This document shows, piece by piece, positions 1 to 5,069 of a stretch of DNA of 6,186 nucleotides (positions are counted from its first letter, which is position 1; every line of letters begins with the position of its first letter). The notes beneath the pieces are model-generated. The model saw only the letters and a list, made by a program, of their open reading frames with translations, had not been told where the DNA came from and did no database searches. The position numbers and the translations under genes are program-made. The stretch comes from Bacteroidales bacterium (GTDB taxonomy: Bacteria; Bacteroidota; Bacteroidia; Bacteroidales; Paludibacteraceae): positions 1-6,186 of the forward strand of contig CAAFXN010000175.1 of assembly GCA_900766775.1 (NCBI GenBank), given 5' to 3'.

Positions 1-60
1 AACTAATCACTAACTAATCACTAACTAATCGCTAACTAATCACTAACTAATCACTAACTA
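1..60. repeat. Tandem 11-bp repeat (AACTAATCACT)
   Basis: Five head-to-tail copies of AACTAATCACT occupy 1-55, with a decaying sixth copy (AACTATTC) after them. Only the third copy differs, by A to G at position 31. The array starts at the window edge and may extend further left. The 11-base period is close to one DNA helical turn. There are no spacers of the CRISPR kind. The first nine bases of the unit recur once at 5062-5070 in the frr-rsgA spacer, which may mean a shared origin or may be chance. The function is unknown. Confidence 0.9.
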
Positions 61-140
61 TTCTCTGCTTATCGTTATAGCCTTATGGTTTCATGGGAAT
101 TGTTAGGTAAGTGATTTCGGTAATTAAGGGGACGCAATGA

Positions 141-201
141 CCTATTTTTCGGACAAAAGTGCCTATTTTTGGCTACAACGACCAATTTTTCGGACAAAAG
201 A
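141..201. repeat. Three phased ~20-bp units upstream of hipB
   Basis: Three related units start at 141, 162 and 182. The first and third are nearly identical: CCTATTTTTCGGACAAAAG and CCAATTTTTCGGACAAAAG, one mismatch in 19. The middle unit shares the CCTATTTTT half and then diverges. The starts are 21 and 20 bases apart, about two helical turns. The block is bracketed by the inverted arms ACCTAT (140-145) and ATAGGT (201-206), and it ends about 10 bases before the hipB -33 box. The position suits an operator or activator site for the hipBA promoter, but that role is inferred. The rest of 61-140 shows nothing recognisable. Confidence 0.6.
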
Positions 202-211
202 TAGGTGTAAA

Positions 212-244
212 TTTGCATATATCAAAAGAAATGTGTACCTTTGC
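212..244 (+). promoter_or_regulatory. Bacteroidetes-type promoter of hipBA
   Basis: TTTG at 212-215 is followed after 20 bases by TACCTTTGC at 236-244, a close match to the Bacteroidetes -33/-7 consensus. Transcription would start near 249-251, leaving a leader of roughly 20 bases before the hipB ATG at 269. An AGAAAG stretch at 255-260 could act as a weak ribosome-binding sequence. Confidence 0.75.
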
Positions 245-268
245 AGCAGTTTTTAGAAAGCAGATTGT

Positions 269-577
269 ATGATAGATTATTTTATGACCAACGACGCGCT
301 CCTGCAGTATGTGGGGAGCCAAATGCGGCAGATGCGTATCAATGCCCAACTCAGTCAAAACGACTTAGCAACGCAGTCGGGGGTAGCACGCTCTACGCTG
401 GCAGCGTTGGAGAACGGGCATGGTGCCAAATTAGAAACCATCATCAGCCTCTTGCGCACCTTGCAAAAGTTAGAAATTCTGAATGACTTTGAGACGCAGG
501 CATTAACCAGTCCGCTACTTGTGGCTAAAAATGCCGGTCGCACTCCGAAACGCATTTACAAAAAGAAGTCGAAATGA
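269..577 (+). CDS. hipB: HipB-like antitoxin, XRE-family DNA-binding protein
   Basis: This 102-residue protein carries a Cro/C1-type helix-turn-helix at about residues 17-70. The typical signature is visible: LSQNDLA (28-34), then SGVARSTLAALENG (37-50). Family knowledge says HipB dimers bind operators at their own promoter and hold the HipA kinase inactive, repressing the operon together with it. The C-terminus is lysine/arginine rich (RIYKKKSK) and probably flexible. The ATG at 269 is chosen because it lies about 20 bases after the predicted transcription start. A second ATG at 284 (residue 6) would also keep the whole domain. The stop overlaps the hipA start in an ATGA, which points to translational coupling. 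The antitoxin identity rests on the fold plus the neighbour, since the HTH alone would not be specific. Confidence 0.9.
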   Translation: MIDYFMTNDALLQYVGSQMRQMRINAQLSQNDLATQSGVARSTLAALENGHGAKLETIISLLRTLQKLEILNDFETQALTSPLLVAKNAGRTPKRIYKKKSK

Positions 578-1854
578 TACAGTTTGCCAATATATACTTG
601 TGGGACTACTTGATGGGAGCCATCACGGAAGACGAATCCGGCAGGATAACCCTGGAATACACGCCGGAGTTTGTGCGCAGCGGCTACAATCCTTCCCCGT
701 TGTTTGTAACTCCTGTCGAAGGCAAAAGATACAATTTCTCCCAACTTCCGTTCGAGACCTTCAAAGGTCTGCCCGGTTTCTTGGCAGATTGTTTGCCTGA
801 CAAGTTCGGTACGGCTATCATCAACCGATGGTTAGAGCAATCGGGTCGCACGCGAGACAGTTACACCACGGTGGAACGACTGCTCTATCAGGGCTCCCGC
901 TGCATGGGTGCACTGCGGTTCGAGCCGCAGCAACGCAAAGACCTGAATGTAGATATGCAGATTGAGTTGGACGGTCTGGTACAAGCCGCCGCCGAGGTTT
1001 TGCAAGAACGCTCCGCCCTACAAACCAACCTCACTACGGATAACGAGGCACTCTTGACCATACTGCGGGTGGGGACCTCTGCCGGAGGTGCGAGAGCCAA
1101 AGCGGTGGTAGCATACAACCCACAGACTCGGGACATTCGGTCAGGTCAGGTGGACGCGCCCGAGGGATATGAACATTATCTGCTCAAGTTGGACGGTGTG
1201 GACAGTACGCAGCAGCGCTACGGAAGTCCGACCTACTATGGATGTTTGGAATATGCCTACTATCGAATGGCTTGTGCCTGCGGAGTGGAGATGACGGAGA
1301 GCCTCTTGCTTGCAGACGGCGACAGGCGGCATTTTATGACGAAACGGTTCGACCGCGTGGGCGGGGCACACAGGTTGCACATGGTTTCGCTCTGCGGATT
1401 GGCGCACTATGATTTCAACGAGCCCAATAGTTGGTCCTACGAACAGTTATTCCGCGTCATGCGCAGGCTGCATTTACCTCATCCACAGATAGAGCAAGCC
1501 TTTCGGCGAATGGTGTTCAATGTCGTGGGCTGCAATCAAGACGACCATACAAAGAACTTCGCCTTCCTGTTAGACCAAGACAACATTTGGCGACTGAGTC
1601 CTGCGTACGATATGACCTATGCCAAGGGAATAGGCTACACGCGCCAACACCAAATGTCCGTTAACCAAAAGCGACTCTTCATCACCCGATCAGATATGCT
1701 GGCAGTGGCAGAACAGATAAGCATATCCAAAAACAAAGCAAATGCAATCATTGATGAGGTGGTGAACACATTTAGACACTTTGAAGATTATGTGGAGGAG
1801 ATAGTGCCGGAACAGATGATAGACGAAATAAAACGTAATTTGGTGCTCTGTTGA
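574..1854 (+). CDS. hipA: HipA-like serine/threonine kinase toxin
   Basis: The 426-residue protein is close in length to E. coli HipA (440). Residues 1-115 resemble the N-terminal couple_hipA subdomain and the rest is the HipA kinase. Catalytic features are intact. NQDDHTKN (321-328) gives the catalytic Asp323 and metal-binding Asn328, and LSPAYD (341-346) gives metal-binding Asp346. The 23-residue gap between the two Asp residues equals that of E. coli HipA D309/D332. LLKLD (203-207) offers the ATP-binding Lys205. TSAGGARAK (168-176) is the flexible loop, and Ser169 aligns with the autophosphorylated Ser150 of E. coli HipA. Known relatives phosphorylate aminoacyl-tRNA synthetases such as GltX and stop growth; the target here is unknown. 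The start overlaps the hipB stop by 4 bases, and a hairpin terminator follows about 20 bases after the stop. The kinase appears active, not degraded. Confidence 0.95.
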   Translation: MIQFANIYLWDYLMGAITEDESGRITLEYTPEFVRSGYNPSPLFVTPVEGKRYNFSQLPFETFKGLPGFLADCLPDKFGTAIINRWLEQSGRTRDSYTTVERLLYQGSRCMGALRFEPQQRKDLNVDMQIELDGLVQAAAEVLQERSALQTNLTTDNEALLTILRVGTSAGGARAKAVVAYNPQTRDIRSGQVDAPEGYEHYLLKLDGVDSTQQRYGSPTYYGCLEYAYYRMACACGVEMTESLLLADGDRRHFMTKRFDRVGGAHRLHMVSLCGLAHYDFNEPNSWSYEQLFRVMRRLHLPHPQIEQAFRRMVFNVVGCNQDDHTKNFAFLLDQDNIWRLSPAYDMTYAKGIGYTRQHQMSVNQKRLFITRSDMLAVAEQISISKNKANAIIDEVVNTFRHFEDYVEEIVPEQMIDEIKRNLVLC

Positions 1855-1875
1855 TTCTCCACCACTCGTGTAAAA

Positions 1876-1915
1876 AAAAACTATCTAACCCTTTGCGTGT
1901 GGTTAGATAGTTTTT
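1876..1915. terminator. Bidirectional rho-independent terminator
   Basis: A perfect 15-bp stem (1876-1890 with 1901-1915, core ACTATCTAACC / GGTTAGATAGT) encloses a 10-base loop. On the + strand the stem ends in TTTTTGTTT, serving hipBA. On the - strand it is followed by a run of T from the A-tract at 1872-1880, serving the convergent DHH gene. The DHH stop codon (1918-1920) lies only 2 bases from the stem, so one element ends both transcripts within the 63-base gap. Confidence 0.92.
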
Positions 1916-1917
1916 GT

Positions 1918-3024
1918 TTAGTCTTTCTTGAAGAACTGGGTGTAGCCGGAGAGGTAGCGGTGGACGGCGGAGGAGAGGGGGCCGTAGTACTCACCGCCGC
2001 TGGCGTTGGCATGTCCGCCGCCGCCGAAAAGTTCGGCGGCAAGGATATTCACCGGTCGGTCGCCCTGCGAGCGCAGCGAAATCTTCACCTTGGTCTTGCA
2101 ACCGCCGTGCGCCGCCTGCTCCTCGGGCGTTGCCTTGTCCTCACGCATGAAGCAGGAATAGTAGATGTCCTTGCTCTGCAGCGGCATGTTCACGATTCCC
2201 TCAGCGTCGCCCGACTGGAAATTGTACTTGTATAACTCCTTGCGATTCAGGTAGATAAGTGCCATGTGGTATTCGGGGAAGACGCGCATCTTCTGGTTCA
2301 AGCAGTAGCCCACCAGCCGCATACGGTCCACGGAGTATTGGTTGAAGACATTGTTGTAAATCGCGTCCTTGTCCACTCCCCACTCTATCAGCCTCGCCAC
2401 GATACGATAGAGTTCGGGGTTGCGGGAGTTGTAGGAGAAATTGCCGGTATCGGTCATCAAGCCAGTGTAGATACAGGTGGGGATAAAGGACCCACCCCAG
2501 CCCTCCCTAAAATCACCCCGCTGCGCGTCGCTTGCGGGGGCCCCGAAAAGGGAGGGAGTTTGTTCCTCCGCTGTGATGAGTTCATAGACCAACTGGCAGG
2601 TGGCGGGCGCTTCGGGTACGGACACCACCACGTCCGCGAAATCGGACGGGTGCAGGTGGTGGTCTATGAGGACTTTTTGGCAAGTCGCTTTGAGCAGCGC
2701 AGGCGCCAGTGCGCCGACGCGTTTCGGATCATTGAAGTCGGTGCAGATAATCAGGTCTGCCTCCGCCACACGCTGCTCCGCCTCTTCCCGCTGCCGGTCG
2801 TGCACCAAGCAGTTGTCCGCCTCGGGCAGCCACATCAGGAAATCGGGCGCCGCCGTGGGCAAGACGACCGTCAGCGACTGCAAGTCAGGACGGCGGCAAC
2901 GCAGCCAATGGTACATTGCCAGCGCACTGCCCATCGCGTCTCCGTCGGGCGACATGTGGGTGGTAATCACCACATTGGTTGCCTCGCTGACCAAACGGTA
3001 TATTTCTTCAAACTCGCTTCTCAT
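1918..3024 (-). CDS. nrnA: DHH/DHHA1 phosphoesterase, NrnA-type
   Basis: This 368-residue protein has the DHH catalytic domain at about 1-215 and the DHHA1 substrate-binding domain at about 260-360. Metal-binding motifs are complete: His23 and DGD (27-29), Asp96 in CTDFND, DHH at 121-123, and Asp192 in MTDTG. The DHHA1 glycine motif GGGGHANASG is at 334-343. Relatives of this stand-alone architecture hydrolyse short oligoribonucleotides and 3'-phosphoadenosine 5'-phosphate, and some act on pApA from cyclic di-AMP. No membrane or PAS/GGDEF region is present, which argues against GdpP. The exact substrate cannot be read from sequence. Residues about 154-180, between motifs III and IV, look like an extra segment and coincide with a GC-rich palindrome in the DNA. 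A smaller extra stretch sits at 298-309. The ATG at 3024 directly follows a repeat unit (TACACGAAGTTT) and gives the expected N-terminus. The gene is divergent from pyrH. Confidence 0.88.
   Translation of the reverse strand: MRSEFEEIYRLVSEATNVVITTHMSPDGDAMGSALAMYHWLRCRRPDLQSLTVVLPTAAPDFLMWLPEADNCLVHDRQREEAEQRVAEADLIICTDFNDPKRVGALAPALLKATCQKVLIDHHLHPSDFADVVVSVPEAPATCQLVYELITAEEQTPSLFGAPASDAQRGDFREGWGGSFIPTCIYTGLMTDTGNFSYNSRNPELYRIVARLIEWGVDKDAIYNNVFNQYSVDRMRLVGYCLNQKMRVFPEYHMALIYLNRKELYKYNFQSGDAEGIVNMPLQSKDIYYSCFMREDKATPEEQAAHGGCKTKVKISLRSQGDRPVNILAAELFGGGGHANASGGEYYGPLSSAVHRYLSGYTQFFKKD
2485..2565. repeat. GC-rich palindromic repeat inside the DHH coding sequence
   Basis: CCCTCCCT (2501-2508) and AGGGAGGG (2549-2556) form a perfect outer stem. 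CCCCGC (2516-2521) and GCGGGG (2534-2539) form an inner one, and GGGGCCCC (2537-2544) is itself palindromic. The element stays in frame and encodes DHH residues of about 154-180, rich in G, P, S and R. This lies between catalytic motifs III and IV, where my recollection of Bacteroidales relatives is a shorter linker. Its left edge (CCCACCCCAGCCCTCCCT) resembles the start of the intergenic palindrome near 4970-4995. That similarity suggests a mobile or amplified repeat that entered a gene without breaking it. The exact insertion borders are uncertain. Confidence 0.6.
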
Positions 3025-3025
3025 A

Positions 3026-3185
3026 AACTTCGTGTAATTAACTTCGCTGCGCTGCGTGTAAGGAACTGCGTGTAATAAACTGCGTGTATCTAACTCCGCT
3101 TCGCTTCGTGTACAACCCCAAAGGGGCTTCTTTACTCCCGACTTGTCGGGATTTGTACATTTACTTTCTTACAGCGCGTAACGCT
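3026..3185 (-). repeat. Modular repeat array, copy A (leader of the DHH gene)
   Basis: Read on the - strand toward the DHH start, the modules are as follows. AGCGTTACGCGCT (3185-3173) comes first, then GTAAGAAAGTAAATGTA (3172-3156). The hairpin TCCCGACAAGTCGGGA (3151-3136) and the hairpin CCCCTTTGGGG (3126-3116) follow, then a TGTACACGAAGCGAAGC block leading into GGAGTTAG. Last come 14-base units TACACGCAGTTTAT, TACACGCAGTTCCT, a longer CGAAGTT-ending unit, and TACACGAAGTTT, which runs straight into the ATG. The whole array lies downstream of the predicted DHH promoter, so it should be transcribed as a structured leader of about 180 bases. Nearly the same modules recur inverted at 3991-4204. 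Confidence 0.85.
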
Positions 3186-3213
3186 TTTTTCACGCAGTTT
3201 CATAAAATTCTGT

Positions 3214-3246
3214 GCAAAAGTACATTTTTTTTTTGATATATGCAAA
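3214..3246 (-). promoter_or_regulatory. Promoter of the DHH gene (minus strand)
   Basis: On the - strand, TTTG (3246-3243) is followed after 20 bases by TACTTTTGC (3222-3214), matching the Bacteroidetes consensus. Transcription would begin near 3207-3209, leaving a long leader that contains repeat array copy A. It interleaves with the opposing pyrH promoter: the shared stretch 3232-3246 holds both -33 boxes, so simultaneous occupancy by two polymerases seems unlikely. Confidence 0.7.
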
Positions 3247-3263
3247 AAAATACGTATCTTTGC
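3232..3263 (+). promoter_or_regulatory. Promoter of pyrH
   Basis: TTTG (3232-3235), 19 bases, then TATCTTTGC (3255-3263) is an excellent Bacteroidetes promoter. The expected start near 3268-3271 leaves a leader of only about 15 bases before the ATG at 3284. This also rules out the in-frame ATG at 3212, which lies upstream of the promoter. Confidence 0.8.
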
Positions 3264-3283
3264 GCAAAAATTGCAACAGAACT

Positions 3284-3988
3284 ATGTACAAACGCATTTT
3301 ACTGAAACTATCGGGCGAGAGCCTTATGGGCGCAAAGGGCTACGGCATTGACGAGCAACGCCTTGCCGCCTACGCCCGCCAAATCAAAGAGATAGCCGAC
3401 CTCGGCGTGCAGATAGGTATCGTCATCGGCGGCGGCAACATCTTCCGCGGGTTGAGCGGCAGTCAGAAAGGGTTCGACCGCGTGAAAGGCGACCAGATGG
3501 GTATGCTCGCCACGGTCATCAACTCGCTCGCCTTGCAGTCGGCGCTGGAAGCCATCGGGCAGAAAGTGCGGGTGCTGACCTCCGTGCGCATGGAGCCTAT
3601 CGGCGACTTCTACAACAAAGCCAAAGCACTGCGGTTGTTTGAGAAAGGCAACGTGGTGATTGTCGCCGGCGGCACCTCCAACCCCTATTTCACCACCGAC
3701 ACCGCTTCGGCGCTGCGCGCCATCGAGTTGGAAGCCGACATCATGTTCAAAGGTACGCGCGTGGACGGTATCTACACCGCCGACCCCGAGAAAGACCCCA
3801 ATGCACAGAAGTTCAGCGAGATAACCTACCAAGAAATCCTTGCCAAAGGGCTGCGTATCATGGACTTGACCGCCATCACGATGTGCATGGAGAACCAAAT
3901 GCCCATCTATGTGTTCGACATGGACACCGAAGGCAACCTGCTGAAAGTGGTGCAAGGCGAAGAGATTGGGACATTGGTAAAACCATAG
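3284..3988 (+). CDS. pyrH: UMP kinase
   Basis: PyrH phosphorylates UMP to UDP using ATP, the committed step toward UTP and CTP. It is a cytosolic homohexamer of the amino acid kinase fold and normally essential. The 234-residue product matches the usual bacterial length. Visible motifs in order are KLSGE (8-12), IGGGNIFRG (48-56), GDQMGM (69-74), the AGGTSNPYFTTD nucleotide/UMP region (128-139) and the KGTRVDGIYTADP loop (156-168). The reading frame remains open upstream to 3212, but that extension covers the promoter and has no family match, so the start is set at 3284. It is followed by frr, a very common bacterial order. No terminator is visible between them, so co-transcription across the 222-base repeat-filled spacer is likely. 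Confidence 0.97.
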   Translation: MYKRILLKLSGESLMGAKGYGIDEQRLAAYARQIKEIADLGVQIGIVIGGGNIFRGLSGSQKGFDRVKGDQMGMLATVINSLALQSALEAIGQKVRVLTSVRMEPIGDFYNKAKALRLFEKGNVVIVAGGTSNPYFTTDTASALRAIELEADIMFKGTRVDGIYTADPEKDPNAQKFSEITYQEILAKGLRIMDLTAITMCMENQMPIYVFDMDTEGNLLKVVQGEEIGTLVKP

Positions 3989-3990
3989 TA

Positions 3991-4204
3991 AGCGCTACGC
4001 GCTGTTAAGAACTCCGTGTATCCCGACAAGTCGGGAGTAAGAAGCCCTGCGGGCTGTAAGAAAGTAAATGTAAAGAACTTCGTGTAGGAAAGCCCTTCGG
4101 GCTGTACACGAAACGAAGCGGAGTTAGTACACGAAGTTTTTTACACGAAGTTCCCTACACGGAGCGAAGCGGAGTTAAAAACACAAAGTTAAAAACACAA
4201 CGTT
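3991..4204 (+). repeat. Modular repeat array, copy B (leader of frr)
   Basis: The array begins 2 bases after the pyrH stop and ends 6 bases before the frr ATG. Modules in order are hairpin AGCGCTACGCGCT (3991-4003), hairpin TCCCGACAAGTCGGGA (4021-4036), hairpin GCCCTGCGGGC (4044-4054), GTAAGAAAGTAAATGTA (4056-4072) and hairpin GCCCTTCGGGC (4092-4102). CGAAGCGGAGTTAG (4114-4127) follows, then 14-base units: TACACGAAGTT at 4128 and 4142, a longer one at 4156, and degenerate AACACAAAGTT (4180-4190) and AACACAACGTT (4194-4204). Copy A upstream of pyrH has nearly all the same modules in inverted orientation. No Bacteroidetes-type promoter is seen here, so frr probably depends on pyrH transcription. 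Confidence 0.87.
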
Positions 4205-4210
4205 ATAATT

Positions 4211-4771
4211 ATGATTGAAGTTAGCAAAATCCAAGCAGACGCGGAAGAGTTGATGCAGTCTGCTATCCTGTTCCTCGACGACGCGTTGGCACATATCCGT
4301 GCCGGCAAAGCCAGTGCCCGCATACTCGACCCCATCCGCGTGGACTACTACGGTGCCCCGTCGCCGCTGGCAAACGTCTCCACCATCACTACCCCCGACG
4401 CACGCACCATTCAGATTCAGCCGTGGGAGAAGAAGATGCTCGGCGAGATAGAGCGCGCCATCATCAATTCCAGCCTCGGACTCGCGCCGAACAACAACGG
4501 CGAGTGCATCCGTCTTATCCTCCCGCCGCTGACCGAGGAGCGCCGCCAGCAACTGGCTAAGCAGTGCAAGGCAGAGGCAGAGAACGCGAAAGTGTCGGTG
4601 CGCAATGCCCGCCGAGACGCTATCGAGACCCTCAAGAAGCAAGTGAAAGAGGGACTGCCCGAGGACGCGCAGAAAGACGCGGAAGAGAAAGTACAGAAAC
4701 TGCACGATAAGTACATCAAGCAGATTGACGAACTGTACGCCAAGAAAGAGAAAGAGATAATGACGGTGTGA
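4211..4771 (+). CDS. frr: Ribosome recycling factor
   Basis: RRF works with EF-G to split the post-termination 70S complex so that subunits can be reused; it is cytosolic and usually essential. The 186-residue product is full length. Domain I, the three-helix bundle, is formed by about residues 1-30 and 105-186. Domain II, the beta part, lies between them. Conserved stretches are HIRAGKAS (28-35), VDYYGAPSPL (44-53), NSSLGLAPNNNG (86-97), LPPLTEERR (104-112) and VRNARRDA (130-137). The C-terminal helix is lysine and glutamate rich, as usual. The ATG at 4211 gives the standard N-terminus (MIEVSKI). There is no Shine-Dalgarno; the preceding bases are A/T rich and come from degenerate 14-base repeat units. 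Confidence 0.97.
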   Translation: MIEVSKIQADAEELMQSAILFLDDALAHIRAGKASARILDPIRVDYYGAPSPLANVSTITTPDARTIQIQPWEKKMLGEIERAIINSSLGLAPNNNGECIRLILPPLTEERRQQLAKQCKAEAENAKVSVRNARRDAIETLKKQVKEGLPEDAQKDAEEKVQKLHDKYIKQIDELYAKKEKEIMTV

Positions 4772-4803
4772 TTAGGACAAAGGACCGTTCGCTTCGCTCA
4801 CTA

Positions 4804-4869
4804 AAAGATAAAGGATAAAAGACTAAATAGTTCTGTGGATAAAGGATTAAGGACACAGGATTAAAGACT
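4804..4869 (-). repeat. Inverted copies of the 32-base spacer repeat
   Basis: Two stretches downstream of frr are reverse-complement relatives of the 32-base repeat found at 4909 and 5070. The copy at 4838-4869 matches the reverse complement of 5070-5101 at 26 of 32 positions without gaps. A shorter one at 4804-4824 begins with 12 identical bases (AAAGATAAAGGA) and lacks an internal piece. Each is followed by AGACTAAATAG (4820-4830 and 4865-4875), and the second becomes the palindrome AGACTAAATAGTCT (4865-4878). In RNA, 4838-4869 could pair with 4909-4940. Confidence 0.7.
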
Positions 4870-4908
4870 AAATAGTCTTGACTTTCAAACTCGTGGGCGA
4901 TAGTTAAT

Positions 4909-4940
4909 AGTCTTTCATCCGTCGTCCTTTATCTTTCATC
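4909..4940 (+). repeat. 32-base spacer repeat, first direct copy
   Basis: This begins AGTCTTTCATCC and ends CTTTATCTTTCATC. It is identical to 5070-5101 except for one base (G versus T at position 13 of the repeat). Similarity continues weakly to the left: AAACTCGTGGGCGATAG from 4887 resembles AAACTCATAGACGATAC from 5035, so the duplicated segment may have been 50-67 bases long. Confidence 0.9.
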
Positions 4941-4980
4941 TCCTTTGCGGCTGTTGCCGAACTTACCTTCCCGCCCCCTG

Positions 4981-5011
4981 CCCCCTCCCCTCCTTATAGG
5001 AGAGGCGGGGG
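4981..5011. repeat. GC-rich intergenic palindrome
   Basis: CCCCCTCCC followed by CTCCT pairs with AGGAG and a GGGGG-ending arm around a TAT loop (4995-4997). The stem is about 14 bp with two mismatches. It sits between the two direct 32-base repeats. There is no T-tract after it, so it is not a typical terminator. The sequence leading into it (from 4970, CCCGCCCCCTGCCCCCTCCC) resembles the edge of the palindrome inside the DHH gene, which suggests the same repeat family. Confidence 0.7.
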
Positions 5012-5069
5012 AGTTGAAGCAACCTTCGACTCTGAAACTCATAGACGATACTAATAGACGAAACTAATC

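Noticed and set aside
1..60. CRISPR array.
   Set aside because: The units are 11 bases long and directly abutting, with no spacers and no cas genes nearby.
1863..1872. ACTCGTGTAA after hipA as another member of the TACACGAAGTT unit family.
   Set aside because: It is a single ten-base resemblance without neighbouring modules, and chance similarity is sufficient.
2266..3075. Long + strand reading frame opposite the DHH gene (269 codons).
   Set aside because: It is a shadow of a GC-rich gene whose - strand product has complete catalytic motifs. The antisense product shows no recognisable domain.
3173..3190. Terminator on the + strand (AGCGCGTAACGCT followed by TTTTT).
   Set aside because: The stem is only about 4 bp, there is no upstream + strand gene to end, and the hairpin is a module of the repeat array that recurs at 3991-4003 without a T-tract.
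3212..3283. N-terminal extension of pyrH from an in-frame ATG at 3212.
   Set aside because: The extension covers the strong promoter at 3232-3263 and has no counterpart in UMP kinases. The start at 3284 gives the usual length.
3308..3955. Long - strand reading frame opposite pyrH (215 codons).
   Set aside because: The + strand product is an unmistakable UMP kinase. The histidine- and valine-rich antisense product looks like codon-bias shadowing.
3991..4054. Rho-independent terminator after pyrH.
   Set aside because: Several hairpins are present but none is followed by a run of T, so read-through into frr seems more likely.
4785..4798. TTCGCTTCGCTCAC after frr as a fragment of the pyrH-flanking array.
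   Set aside because: It shares only the short CGCTTCGCT string and has none of the other modules.
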